From contig NZ_LCZJ02000019.1 in the NCBI RefSeq assembly GCF_001012825.1, positions 124,001 through 188,000 of the forward strand: a stretch of DNA of 64,000 bases, written 5' to 3'. This DNA comes from Paenibacillus etheri. GTDB lineage: Bacteria > Bacillota > Bacilli > Paenibacillales > Paenibacillaceae. Each line of letters begins with the position of its first letter. Position 1 is the first letter of the stretch. The notes under the pieces were generated by a model, which was not told the origin of the DNA, ran no database searches, and saw nothing but the letters and a program-made list of their open reading frames with translations. Shown one piece after another: positions 8,469 to 17,484 of this stretch. Position numbers and translations under genes: made by a program.

Positions 8469-10724
8469 TTGAAGACACTCATTATTGCGGAGAAACCGGA
8501 TATGGGGCGGAATATCGCCGCCGCAATAGAACCGAAGGCCAAAAATTACCGTTCCTATCTTGAAGGGGAGCAGTACATTATTACATGGGCAATAGGGCAT
8601 CTAATCGGTTTGGCCGAGCCGGATGCTTATGATGTTAAATACAAAAAGTGGAACATTAATGATCTCCCCATTATTCCAGACCAGTTCAAACTGGTTCCTA
8701 ATGCGCGGACGATCGATCAGCTGAAGGTAATCGGAGATCTTGCGAAACGAAGTGATCTTCTAGTGAATTCATGCGATGCGGGGCGAGAAGGTCAGCATAT
8801 TTTTTCACTTATTCAGCGGCATTTGAAGCTGGAGCATCCTGTGAAACGTTTGTGGATCTCAGATTTGACGCCAGAGACCATTCGCAAAGGATTTCAGGAG
8901 CTGAAGGATGGATCGGAGTACGAGAACTTAACCAAAGCGGCAAAAGCACGTAGTGAAGCAGATTGGCTCATCGGCATGAATGGTTCACGTGCATTTACTA
9001 CAAAACATAATGTGCTGCTGTCCGTGGGTAGAGTTCAAACTCCCGTGCTCGCCCTGATTTATGACCGTCAGAAGACGATTGAGGCGTTCTCTTCCCTTAA
9101 GTTTTTTGAGGTGGAGGGACATTTTACTCAGAATGAAATGACCTATAAAGGCATGTGGCAGGGGGATCGGCTGACTGACGGGGATAAGGCGGAGGCGCTA
9201 GCTGCCAAGGTCAAAGGAAAACCGGGCCGGATAGAGTCTTACGAGGTTAAGGAAACGAAAGAGTATCCGAATAAGCTGTATGATTTGACGCTACTGCAGC
9301 GGGAAGCGAATGGAAAGTACGCTTTTTCCGCAAAAAAGACTCTCGATATTGCTCAAGCGTTATATGAAAAGCATAAGGTGATCTCTTATCCGCGGACGAA
9401 CTCCAACTATGTTACCGAACAGAATATTCCTGAGATGCATAAGACGTTATCTGCGCTGCAAGGGACGGCTTATGATGAGTGGGTGAAGGGTGCGAATCGT
9501 AATCTCGTTCATAAAGGGAATAAATTCATCTGCAACCCCTCGAAGGTTGAGGATCACCACGCGATTTTGCCTACATATCGTAAAGCATCAGGACTTAGTG
9601 CAGATGAGGGAAAGCTGTATGATTTAATCGTACGGCGCTTTTTGTCTCAGTTCTATCCGGCAGCGGAATATAAAGTGCATACCGTGATGACCGAGGTAGA
9701 AGAGGAAAAGTTCAAAACCACAGTCAAGGAATTGTTAAGCCTCGGCTGGAAGGTCATTTACGCGGACCAGAAGAAGGATAAAGCGAAGTCTTCCAAGGGT
9801 AAGAACAAGGATGAAGAAGAGGACGAAGAGATCGAAGTGAATGAACCATTTTCTATTGCCCCGGCAGAAGAAGTGGTTTGTAGTGAGGCTAATGTTAAAG
9901 AGAAAGATACACAGCCACCCAAGCATTACACAGAGGGTACGCTGCTTCGAGCGATGGAAAGTGCCGGCAAGCAGATTGAGGACGAAGAGCTCCGCGATGC
10001 CATGAAGGATTCAGGGCTTGGAACTCCGGCTACCCGCGCAGCAACCATAGAACGGCTGAAGAATGTCGGATACATTGAAATGCAGGGCAAAAAAATTGCT
10101 ATCACACAAAAAGGACGAACAGCCATTGAGCTGATTCGTGGAGCGGGTATTGAGCTGTTGACTTCACCGGAAATGACCGGACAATGGGAACGTCGTTTGA
10201 ACGAAATATCCAGAGGAACGGCGTCGGACGGGCAGTTTATGGAGAATGTAAAAAGATTCGCTTGTATGATCGTGGATAAAGTGCGAGTACAATCTCGGGC
10301 GTCCAAAACTTCTTTTGAAGGGGAGACGCCTTCTGTCAATACAGGTGCTAAAGGACGAAGCGCTGGAAGTACATCTCGTAAAACCAGCGACAAACCTGCG
10401 GCGCCGAGAAAGCGCAAGGCAGGTAGTGAAGAGGAATCCGCCAATTCAGGTCCTAAGGTCATCGGAAGCTGTCCGCGTCCTGGCTGCGGTGGAATGATTT
10501 TTATGGGAAAAAAAGGCTATGGCTGCTCTCATTACAAGGAAGGCTGCAAATTCGTGATCTGGAAAGAGAACCATGGGCGTACACTGACAGATGCGCAAGT
10601 GAAGGCGTTGATTGAAAAAGGTCGAACGGGCAAGCTAAAGCTTACCAGCGAAGATGGTACGTCTCTGGAAGGCAAGCTAGTGCTTCAGAATATGGATACG
10701 GGCCAATTAACAGTAGAATCATAA
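8469..10724 (+). CDS. topB: DNA topoisomerase III (type IA)
   Basis: This type IA topoisomerase cuts one DNA strand and passes another through it, resolving replication and recombination intermediates. The Toprim domain starts at once (TLIIAEKPDMGR, catalytic Glu) and includes SCDAGREGQHIF. The active-site Tyr is residue 307 in SYPRTNSNY. A charged Lys/Asp/Glu linker lies near residues 434-460. The C-terminus carries a four-Cys zinc finger (CPRPGCGG...CSHYKEGC), an extension absent from the shortest TopB proteins. Two in-frame TTG codons are possible: 8469 is nine bases from AAGGAG, while 8463 is only three bases away, so 8469 is preferred. The length of 751 residues suits the extended Bacillota form. 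Confidence 0.94.
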   Translation: MKTLIIAEKPDMGRNIAAAIEPKAKNYRSYLEGEQYIITWAIGHLIGLAEPDAYDVKYKKWNINDLPIIPDQFKLVPNARTIDQLKVIGDLAKRSDLLVNSCDAGREGQHIFSLIQRHLKLEHPVKRLWISDLTPETIRKGFQELKDGSEYENLTKAAKARSEADWLIGMNGSRAFTTKHNVLLSVGRVQTPVLALIYDRQKTIEAFSSLKFFEVEGHFTQNEMTYKGMWQGDRLTDGDKAEALAAKVKGKPGRIESYEVKETKEYPNKLYDLTLLQREANGKYAFSAKKTLDIAQALYEKHKVISYPRTNSNYVTEQNIPEMHKTLSALQGTAYDEWVKGANRNLVHKGNKFICNPSKVEDHHAILPTYRKASGLSADEGKLYDLIVRRFLSQFYPAAEYKVHTVMTEVEEEKFKTTVKELLSLGWKVIYADQKKDKAKSSKGKNKDEEEDEEIEVNEPFSIAPAEEVVCSEANVKEKDTQPPKHYTEGTLLRAMESAGKQIEDEELRDAMKDSGLGTPATRAATIERLKNVGYIEMQGKKIAITQKGRTAIELIRGAGIELLTSPEMTGQWERRLNEISRGTASDGQFMENVKRFACMIVDKVRVQSRASKTSFEGETPSVNTGAKGRSAGSTSRKTSDKPAAPRKRKAGSEEESANSGPKVIGSCPRPGCGGMIFMGKKGYGCSHYKEGCKFVIWKENHGRTLTDAQVKALIEKGRTGKLKLTSEDGTSLEGKLVLQNMDTGQLTVES

Positions 10725-10754
10725 TCGATCGGAAAGATTGTATGTACGGCAAAT

Positions 10755-10800
10755 AGGTGTCTTTAGCCATGTTGGTTACGTGGCAGAGACACCTTTTTTA
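10755..10800 (+). terminator. Intrinsic terminator after topB
   Basis: AGGTGTCT and AGACACCT form the base of a hairpin, with an internal GCCA-type stem, followed by a T tract. It also sits in front of the convergent thiol-oxidoreductase gene. Confidence 0.8.
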
Positions 10801-10814
10801 ATAATGCTTTACAA

Positions 10815-11540
10815 TTATTCAGCGGCTTTAGCCAGCTGCGCTTCAATTGCTGTAGTCAGCCCTTCATAGGAGGAGTCAGGAAGAAGGGTTCCGTTTACCA
10901 TAAATTTAGGTGTACCGTTAACCCCGTACGACCCGGCGATCTTGAAGTCTTCTTTGACGTCGAACATGTAGGTGTGATTCTTGAGATCTGTCTCGAATTG
11001 TGCGTAATCAATGCCGTCGATGTTATTCTTGACGAAATTCAGAATGAACTTCTGTGTGGCCCATATGTTACTCTCATCGCCTTGATTGGCGTACAGCTTA
11101 TGGAGATATTCCCAGAACTTCTCGTTGCTTTGCTTATAAATGGCTTCACCTGCACTTGCAGCAAGATAGGAATCTCGATCCAAGAAGGCGAAGTTCATGA
11201 AGAAGAGTTCAACTTTTCCGGTATCCACGTAGTCCTTAACAAAAGTATCCGAATATTTCTCCGACCAATTTTTGCAGGCAGGACATTTGAAATCTGCAAA
11301 TTCGATGACTTTGATTTTGGCATCAGGACTACCAAGATGAGGTTGCTTTTCGTATTTCAGCCCATCAACAACAATGCTTCCCTTCACATCGGTGTAGTTA
11401 GGTAGTCCTTCTGTACTGTCCGTCTTGTCATTTAGAATGAAGACAATAACAGCGACAAGGATTACTACAACTACGCCTAAGAGCATGGGAAGCATTGATT
11501 TGTTAGTTCGGGAATGGTTAGACTTCACTTTCTTGTTCAT
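10815..11540 (-). CDS. Membrane-anchored DsbA-family thiol oxidoreductase (BdbD-like)
   Basis: This is a thioredoxin-fold protein of the DsbA/BdbD type that introduces disulfides into exported proteins outside the membrane. One transmembrane anchor spans about residues 17-36, after a Lys-rich cytoplasmic tail. The active-site motif CPAC is at residues 86-89 and the cis-Pro loop is GTPKFMVNG. Helical insertions between them match DsbA rather than plain thioredoxin. The length of 241 residues is typical. GGAGATGAG precedes the ATG. No BdbC-type quinone partner lies nearby, so its electron acceptor is unknown. It could alternatively reduce or isomerise disulfides. Confidence 0.88.
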   Translation of the reverse strand: MNKKVKSNHSRTNKSMLPMLLGVVVVILVAVIVFILNDKTDSTEGLPNYTDVKGSIVVDGLKYEKQPHLGSPDAKIKVIEFADFKCPACKNWSEKYSDTFVKDYVDTGKVELFFMNFAFLDRDSYLAASAGEAIYKQSNEKFWEYLHKLYANQGDESNIWATQKFILNFVKNNIDGIDYAQFETDLKNHTYMFDVKEDFKIAGSYGVNGTPKFMVNGTLLPDSSYEGLTTAIEAQLAKAAE

Positions 11541-11643
11541 ATCTCATCTCCTACCTCATATGGGAATTGTACAAAAATAGTATAATCATCCCAGAGGTAT
11601 AGTAGATATGTCATTTGTAACAATGTCTTAGGTTACATTGCAC

Positions 11644-12390
11644 TTAGCTTTTGTGCAGCGTAGCAGTACGAATAACAGGAGGCACCTCATGGATGGAGGA
11701 AATGGTCTTCACTGCTTGTTGCATTTCTTGCTCCAGTTCAATAAGGTTATAGCTCCATTCATTCTGTTGCTTCAGATAGATACTGTTAATACCTGCGGTT
11801 ACTGCAGGAAGGACATCTGTACGTAAAGAGTTACCAATCATCCAGGTACGTTTACGGTCAAAGCCATGTGTTGTCAAAATATTCTCAAGAGCCTCAACAT
11901 TCTTATGTTGACGAATATAGATCCGGTCATCAAAGTAAGCATCCAGCTTCATTTGCTCAATCTTACGTTGTTGGATCGTATCGTCTCCACCTGTATACAG
12001 GAATAAATGGTGACCATCCTGCTTCAGCGTATCGAGCGTTTCAACCATGCCAGGGTAAGCTTCGATTTCTTGGTCGTAGACGCTTAGGCCAAGCTTGTGT
12101 AATTGCTGCTCTTGAAAACGGTCCGTCGGGCGATTATATTTGGCGCAAAAATAATGGTAGGTAGCGATTAGGGATTTAGGAAAATTATCGCTAGCAAGAC
12201 CACTTGTGTTGACCGTGTGCACGTCAATTTCTATTTGTTTGGTGCGTAATTCACTGGTGCTTGGGCCAAATTCATCAAACCAATCTGTCATCAGCTCAAA
12301 ATATTGGCCTAAAATCAGATCGAAATATTTGTTGCAGTGAACCAGTGTATCATCTAGATCAAAAATCACCTGTTGTGTCATGTATTTCAT
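11644..12390 (-). CDS. HAD-superfamily hydrolase
   Basis: This is a haloacid-dehalogenase-fold phosphatase. Motif I is IFDLDDTLVH, with the nucleophilic and acid/base Asp pair; motif II is FLYTGGD; motifs III/IV lie around KRTWMIGNSLRTDVLPA. Mg2+-dependent dephosphorylation of a small metabolite is expected, substrate unknown. The start ATG (MKYMTQQVIF) is set by AAGGAG eight bases upstream; an in-frame GTG further 5' overlaps that ribosome site and is rejected. The stop codon of the HTH regulator gene lies 37 bases before its start, so the two may be co-transcribed. Confidence 0.87.
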   Translation of the reverse strand: MKYMTQQVIFDLDDTLVHCNKYFDLILGQYFELMTDWFDEFGPSTSELRTKQIEIDVHTVNTSGLASDNFPKSLIATYHYFCAKYNRPTDRFQEQQLHKLGLSVYDQEIEAYPGMVETLDTLKQDGHHLFLYTGGDDTIQQRKIEQMKLDAYFDDRIYIRQHKNVEALENILTTHGFDRKRTWMIGNSLRTDVLPAVTAGINSIYLKQQNEWSYNLIELEQEMQQAVKTISSIHEVPPVIRTATLHKS

Positions 12391-12426
12391 ATCTCTCACT
12401 CCTTGGATCTGTATCTGTATAGTGTT

Positions 12427-13344
12427 CTATAGATAAATATAAGACTCTAGGAACATTTGAAGCTCTGAGGCGCCATCAGGACGAATACTGAAACGTTCGT
12501 CTTGTTCACCTCTAAGATGGATGCGGAGTAGGCCGGCTACTCGTAGAATCATAAGGTGATGCATCAGCATTTCTCTGGATTGATTAAGATCGGATTGCAT
12601 CTCCCACAGCGACTTGGGTTCATGTGCGACATAGCGAAGCAATCGAAGTCTGGTGGGGTCGGAAAGTGCCTTGGTCATGCGCAAAAGTACCATAGGTGGT
12701 TCATTTTCGTCTTCTAAAGGTACATCTACAGGATACTGTACGATCACCATGGTTTTGTAGAAGCAGTAGGTATTAATTGGACGATTATGAACAGTTGGTA
12801 GTAATACAATCGTTTTTAGATCCGTGATCTCCTCGAAAACTACACCGCCAGATGCGTATTCAATTAAAGAAATGGGGTCCATTTTGCTTTCAAGCATTTT
12901 TTTCTCAGAAGCATCTTCAATTAATAGCGGTAAAATTTTGTGCTCCACATGGCGGAAGTATTGTTCGTACCAGAGTCGCAAGAGTGGAATATAGCTGTTC
13001 CGGATCCGCAAAGCCTCTTCAATCGTAAACTCCTGAATGAGCGGTGCGATCTGCTGATAACATTCTTCTATGGAAGCTGAATCCAGATCATCGAAGAAAA
13101 GCTGCACTGAAGTTGCAGGTCCTCGAATGTAAACCCAGGCGTACAGCACATCATAATCCGTAAAAGGCCACTCGGCCGCTTGCATTAAAGCTGTTACCTT
13201 ATGAGGAGAAATACGATCTTCCACATCATTTATCCAGTGGGGACCAATGTCCAAATTGGAGATCCATTTTCTAGTTACATATAACATAAAACTGTCCAGC
13301 AGTTCATAAACCGGCGATACGTCGATCTTTAATTCGTACTCCAT
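12427..13344 (-). CDS. ArsR-type winged-helix transcriptional regulator with long N-terminal domain
   Basis: The DNA-binding domain is C-terminal (about residues 220-295): ALSDPTRLRLLRYVA, then a helix-turn-helix in SLWEMQSDLNQSREMLMHHL, as in ArsR-family repressors. The first ~210 residues are an unrecognised sensing or dimerisation domain; plain ArsR proteins are only ~100 residues, so this 305-residue protein belongs to the long variants found in Bacillota. No metal-binding Cys motif is seen in the HTH helix. It is divergent from an MFS gene, and a perfect palindrome lies next to that gene's promoter, so repression of the exporter is a reasonable inference. Confidence 0.82.
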   Translation of the reverse strand: MEYELKIDVSPVYELLDSFMLYVTRKWISNLDIGPHWINDVEDRISPHKVTALMQAAEWPFTDYDVLYAWVYIRGPATSVQLFFDDLDSASIEECYQQIAPLIQEFTIEEALRIRNSYIPLLRLWYEQYFRHVEHKILPLLIEDASEKKMLESKMDPISLIEYASGGVVFEEITDLKTIVLLPTVHNRPINTYCFYKTMVIVQYPVDVPLEDENEPPMVLLRMTKALSDPTRLRLLRYVAHEPKSLWEMQSDLNQSREMLMHHLMILRVAGLLRIHLRGEQDERFSIRPDGASELQMFLESYIYL

Positions 13345-13389
13345 GTCTCATGCACCCCCAGGAAATCCGTAACATCTTCATATTATCTC

Positions 13390-13439
13390 TTGTTTTGAAG
13401 AGGGTTGTCCACTATAATGTTCGGTGTTTGCCAATTGGC
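13390..13439 (+). promoter_or_regulatory. MFS promoter with downstream palindromic operator candidate
   Basis: TTGTTT (13390-13395), a 17-base spacer and TATAAT (13413-13418) form a good sigma-A promoter. The 10-bp perfect palindrome GCCAATTGGC at 13430-13439 falls just after the expected transcript start, where a bound repressor would block elongation or initiation. The divergent regulator is the obvious candidate ligand; this is inference. Confidence 0.55.
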
Positions 13440-13481
13440 GTTAGAACAAATTAGCGTTATTAATCATAGGGGGATACATCT

Positions 13482-14660
13482 GTGTCAGACCGGCCAAAGT
13501 TATCTATTCGAAGTAACAGCAAAATGAATTTCATGATTCTAATTACCGCTACTATAGCGGCTGGACTCAGCCAAGGGATGCTGCTTCCCGTATTATCCAT
13601 TCTATTGGAGCAGAAAGGAGTTTCCTCTTCGCTTAATGGACTAAATGCAGCAGCTCTATACATAGGATCATTCGGAATGACCTTGATTGCTGAAAGAGTT
13701 CTCGGAGCGATTGGATTCAAAAAATTGATTGCTGGCGGGATAAGCCTTGTCTTAGTAAGTTTGCTCTTATTCCCCTTTTTTTCTGGAATCAAAATATGGT
13801 TTGTGTTACGTCTACTTGTAGGTGTTGGAGATGCAGCTATCAATTACGCCGCCCAGCTATGGGTATTGCTAATGACGCCTGCCCAGCATCGCGGACGAAA
13901 TCTTTCCCTCTATGGGATGTCCTATGGTCTGGGATTTAGCTTGGGGCCACTTGGAATAAGTCTGCTGCGCTTTGGTCAAGCAACACCTTTTATTGTTCTA
14001 GCTTTTCTTTTTTTGCTGGTCCTAATACTTGCAGTTACAATGCTTCCGGATTCCCGTCCAGATAAAGTTGAGAGTGGAGAAAGTCAGGTACGCCGGTTTG
14101 GGCGTTGTTACAGTCTAGCATGGTTCGCCTTGATTCCTGCACTCCTATACGGTTTCATGGAAGCAAGCTTAAACAGTAATTTTCCAGTGTATGGCCTCCG
14201 GATCGGATACAGCACAGATCAAATTGCAGCCTTATTGCCTTTTGCAGGCATAGGGGGACTGTTGTTACAATTCCCACTTGGACTTTGGAGCGACCGATTT
14301 GGTCGAAAGAAGGTATTGATTCTTACTGGGATTGGAGGCGGAATTGCTTTCGCTTTGCTGCCACTAGCAGGTGACCATTTCAAGGTGACTATGGTGCTGT
14401 TGATGATTGCTGGTGGACTTGTAGGTTCCTTTTTCTCTTTAGGGCTTAGTCTAGCTGCGGATATTTTACCACGACATTTACTGCCTGCTGCAAATGTGGT
14501 TGCTTCTTTTCACTTTAGTATAGGTAGTATTATAGGTCCAGGTATCGGCGGTTTGCTCATTCAAGCCGGCTGGGGCGGGGGGATTTTCGGCTTAATGGGT
14601 GCTTTATATATCACCTTCGGATTGCTTGGGTTATTTTTCTCGCCACGGCAAAAAATTTGA
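13482..14660 (+). CDS. Major facilitator superfamily transporter
   Basis: This 392-residue protein has about 12 hydrophobic segments and the MFS loop motif between helices 8 and 9, GLWSDRFGRKKVL. The first helix follows a short polar N-terminus, and GMLLPVLSILLEQKG suits the DHA-type drug/proton antiporter or sugar-efflux groups. It starts at GTG, preceded by AGGGGGA. The divergent winged-helix regulator and the palindrome near its promoter suggest inducible efflux. The substrate cannot be told from sequence. Confidence 0.88.
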   Translation: MSDRPKLSIRSNSKMNFMILITATIAAGLSQGMLLPVLSILLEQKGVSSSLNGLNAAALYIGSFGMTLIAERVLGAIGFKKLIAGGISLVLVSLLLFPFFSGIKIWFVLRLLVGVGDAAINYAAQLWVLLMTPAQHRGRNLSLYGMSYGLGFSLGPLGISLLRFGQATPFIVLAFLFLLVLILAVTMLPDSRPDKVESGESQVRRFGRCYSLAWFALIPALLYGFMEASLNSNFPVYGLRIGYSTDQIAALLPFAGIGGLLLQFPLGLWSDRFGRKKVLILTGIGGGIAFALLPLAGDHFKVTMVLLMIAGGLVGSFFSLGLSLAADILPRHLLPAANVVASFHFSIGSIIGPGIGGLLIQAGWGGGIFGLMGALYITFGLLGLFFSPRQKI

Positions 14661-14750
14661 GGTAAGATAAGAACGAGTGCTCGCATGGAAATTCATCTGG
14701 CTTTCAGAGTACACTATAGATTATAGATAAAGACAGGGAGAGGCTGAACT

Positions 14751-15476
14751 ATGATCACAGTTGAACACTTAGCCAAGGCAGTTGGGGAAGACAAAAATCC
14801 AGTTCTACAGGATATAGGGTTTCAATTAGAACCGGGTGAGTTCGTTGCAATACTTGGAGCTAGCGGTAGTGGTAAGACCACTTTGCTGCGTTGTTTAGCG
14901 TTGCGTGAAAAGTGGGATAGAGGGAATTTTAGAGTGGACGGTACAGATATAATGGCGAGTGCCTTTACAGGTAAAAGAAAAATCCGCCGCGAGTGGGCTT
15001 ACCTGGAGCAGAATGCAGAGCTCAATCCTAACCGTACTGCATTGAAAAATGTACTGATCGGCCAGTCCGCACAAACGCCGTTATGGCGGATGGTCACTGG
15101 GATGGTACGTTCAGATGATTATATGGGTGCAATGGATGAATTGGATGCCCTTGGCCTCCTGGATAAGGCGAAGATGAAGACAAGCCAACTTAGTGGTGGA
15201 GAAAGGCAGCGTGTAGCGATTGCTAGAGCGTTGACTCACGGTGCTAAAGTGATTTTAGCGGATGAGCCCGTTACGGGATTAGATCCCAAATCCGCGGAGA
15301 GTGTCTTGGAAACCTTGCGGAAGCTGTGTAAAGAGACCGGTCTTACGGTTGTAACAGTATTACCGATTGAATTAGCGGAACGTTTTGCTACACGTCTTTG
15401 GGTACTAGAAGATGGCAGAATTAAGCATGATATAAAGGGGCGTAGATTAACGTTCCAAGAGCGTGCAAATCTTTAA
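14751..15476 (+). CDS. ABC transporter ATPase, PhnC-like, no permease partner
   Basis: This nucleotide-binding subunit has Walker A GASGSGKTTL (about residue 36), the ABC signature LSGGERQRVAIARAL, Walker B VILADEPVTG and a final switch region. The region between Walker A and the signature (ELNPNRTALKNVLIGQ) resembles phosphonate importer ATPases (PhnC). At 241 residues it has normal length. No permease or phosphonate-binding protein is nearby. It is instead the first gene of an apparent operon, 27 bases before a lipoprotein gene and followed by a two-component system. It may serve a distant permease or a signalling role. Confidence 0.86.
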   Translation: MITVEHLAKAVGEDKNPVLQDIGFQLEPGEFVAILGASGSGKTTLLRCLALREKWDRGNFRVDGTDIMASAFTGKRKIRREWAYLEQNAELNPNRTALKNVLIGQSAQTPLWRMVTGMVRSDDYMGAMDELDALGLLDKAKMKTSQLSGGERQRVAIARALTHGAKVILADEPVTGLDPKSAESVLETLRKLCKETGLTVVTVLPIELAERFATRLWVLEDGRIKHDIKGRRLTFQERANL

Positions 15477-15503
15477 ATATGGACACGGATAAGGGAAAGA
15501 GTG

Positions 15504-16793
15504 ATGAAGTTGAATATTAGAAGTCTTAGGTGCCTTGTTGCCGCAACGCTGACGTTATCCGTACTGTCGGGTTGTACTTTCATCAGTGATCCTGTTTCTA
15601 AGATGAAATCTCCACAATTGTCTGCTGATAAAGCAACACTTATGGCTGCTATTAATTCACTTATGCCAGCAGGTTCCACGTTGATTCGTCCGACCAATGA
15701 CGATGATAGCACTATCTTTACCGAGGATCTCAACAAGGATGGAGTTATGGAGACGCTAGTGTTCTATAAGACGCCAGGAGAAGCCGTAATAATTCACGGG
15801 ATGATACTGGAGAAACAGGGCGACACTTGGGTCAAGAAGCTTGTATTCGATGGCGACGGATCTGTACTGGAGTCGGTTGATTTGAAGGATATGACGGGTG
15901 ATGGGAAGCTTGAAATTGTTACCGGCTATTCACAAGGTGAAGAAAAAGGTCTTGTCGTCTATAGCTATTCTAGCGGATCATTAGAAGAAGTACTTTCACA
16001 TCCTTATACAAAATATATGATTGATGATCTTAATGGGGATGGAATTGAAGACATAACCGTTGTTTATTTTAAAAGAAATGAATTTGCAACCATTTCGATC
16101 TATCAGTACAATGAAGGCTTTAAGGTACTCGATAAGCTTGATAATATCGACCCTTATTTTAATAATTATTACAATATTGTTGCAGGGAAAATCTCAAAGG
16201 ATAAAGAAGGAATCGTATTGGATGCTGCAGTGGATTCCCAATCTGCCTATACCTCTATTGTCGTTATGGAGAATAACAAGCTGCGTGTGGTATTACCAGG
16301 CGATGCGCGGACTTACAAAGATCGCCGGATTGCAAGCGAAGATATTGATCATGATGGCATAATTGAAATTGGATTGCTTGAGGCGCCTAAAGGATGGGAG
16401 TATTTCGACCCCACTGAAATTCCATACTTTACCTCCTATTATAAATGGGATGGGAAAGACGGTCTGACCTTCGCAACCCAGCTATATCATGATCCATCGG
16501 ATCGATTCAATATTAATTTTTCTCCGGAATGGCATGGGAAGGTGACGGTTGATACGAAATCGGTTCTGGACGAGAACCTTAAGTTCATCATGTCAGATAC
16601 CGGAGAGACGGTTGCTGAGGTTTCCTTCTTTTCTCCTTCTGAATGGGACCGTGTGAAGAATGACGGTTGGGATCTGCTTGCACGTGATGCAGACAAGGTC
16701 ATCGCCTACCGTGGTAAGTTAGAACAAAGTACAACAAAGGAAGGAAGCAATAAAATTGCTTCCCCTATAGAAAGGAAGGGAATAGATGAGTAA
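15504..16793 (+). CDS. Lipoprotein with four DxNxDG-type repeats
   Basis: The N-terminus is a lipoprotein signal peptide with lipobox LSGC, so the mature protein is anchored outside the membrane. Four repeats carry Asp-rich loops of the FG-GAP/VCBS or EF-hand-like type: DLNKDGVME, DMTGDGKLE, DLNGDGIED and DIDHDGIIE. Such loops usually bind calcium in beta-propeller-like domains. The second possible start (ATG, 15504) is better spaced from AAGGG than the GTG at 15501. Its last eight bases overlap the response-regulator gene, so translation is coupled and a sensory link to the downstream kinase is likely. The exact function is unknown. Confidence 0.85.
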   Translation: MKLNIRSLRCLVAATLTLSVLSGCTFISDPVSKMKSPQLSADKATLMAAINSLMPAGSTLIRPTNDDDSTIFTEDLNKDGVMETLVFYKTPGEAVIIHGMILEKQGDTWVKKLVFDGDGSVLESVDLKDMTGDGKLEIVTGYSQGEEKGLVVYSYSSGSLEEVLSHPYTKYMIDDLNGDGIEDITVVYFKRNEFATISIYQYNEGFKVLDKLDNIDPYFNNYYNIVAGKISKDKEGIVLDAAVDSQSAYTSIVVMENNKLRVVLPGDARTYKDRRIASEDIDHDGIIEIGLLEAPKGWEYFDPTEIPYFTSYYKWDGKDGLTFATQLYHDPSDRFNINFSPEWHGKVTVDTKSVLDENLKFIMSDTGETVAEVSFFSPSEWDRVKNDGWDLLARDADKVIAYRGKLEQSTTKEGSNKIASPIERKGIDE

Positions 16794-17484
16794 AGTACTG
16801 ATACTGGAAGATGAGGAGTCTATTCGTAGTTTTATTGTCATTAACTTGAAGCGTAATGGGTTCGAAGTGATAGAGGCTGCGGATGGGTATGAAGCTCTTC
16901 ACAAGTTAACCACGATACCTGATATTGATATCGCTCTATTGGATGTAATGGTTCCAGGTATTGATGGATTTGAAGTATGTAGACGGGTCAGAGAAACCAA
17001 TGAACGTTTGGGTATCATTTTTCTGACAGCCAAGGTTCAAGAGCAAGATAAAGTGTATGCCTTATCTGTAGGAGCGGATGACCATGTTAGCAAGCCATTC
17101 AGCCCGACAGAACTGATTGCTCGAATTCAATCGTTGCTGCGGCGAGTGAACGTTCATCGTGAACAGTCAGCGAAGGTTTCTTTCGTTTCAGGACCATTTA
17201 CTTTGGACCTTATTTCTAAACATTTTAAACGTGATAATGAAGCCATTGAACTGACGCCAACGGAGTTTTCATTGATCCAATACTTTCTCGAAAAAGAAAA
17301 TACGCCGCTCAGCCGCGATCTTCTGCTGGATCATGTGTGGGGCAAGGAGTATATGGGTGATCCCAAGATTGTGGATGTGAATATTCGTCGTCTGCGTCAA
17401 AAGATAGAGAATAATCCGTCAGAACCAGAATTTTTGCAAACGGTATGGGGACACGGATATAGATGGAAAGGCCAAGTACAATGA
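16786..17484 (+). CDS. OmpR/PhoB-family response regulator
   Basis: The receiver domain (residues 1-118) has the acidic pocket LEDEES and the phospho-acceptor Asp53 in ALLDVMVPG; the conserved Lys lies in HVSKPFSP. The C-terminal winged-helix DNA-binding domain (about 130-230) has ELTPTEFSLIQYF and VDVNIRRLRQKIE. It overlaps the lipoprotein gene by eight bases upstream and the kinase gene by four downstream (ATGA), a tightly coupled two-component cassette. Its targets are unknown. Confidence 0.95.
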   Translation: MSKVLILEDEESIRSFIVINLKRNGFEVIEAADGYEALHKLTTIPDIDIALLDVMVPGIDGFEVCRRVRETNERLGIIFLTAKVQEQDKVYALSVGADDHVSKPFSPTELIARIQSLLRRVNVHREQSAKVSFVSGPFTLDLISKHFKRDNEAIELTPTEFSLIQYFLEKENTPLSRDLLLDHVWGKEYMGDPKIVDVNIRRLRQKIENNPSEPEFLQTVWGHGYRWKGQVQ

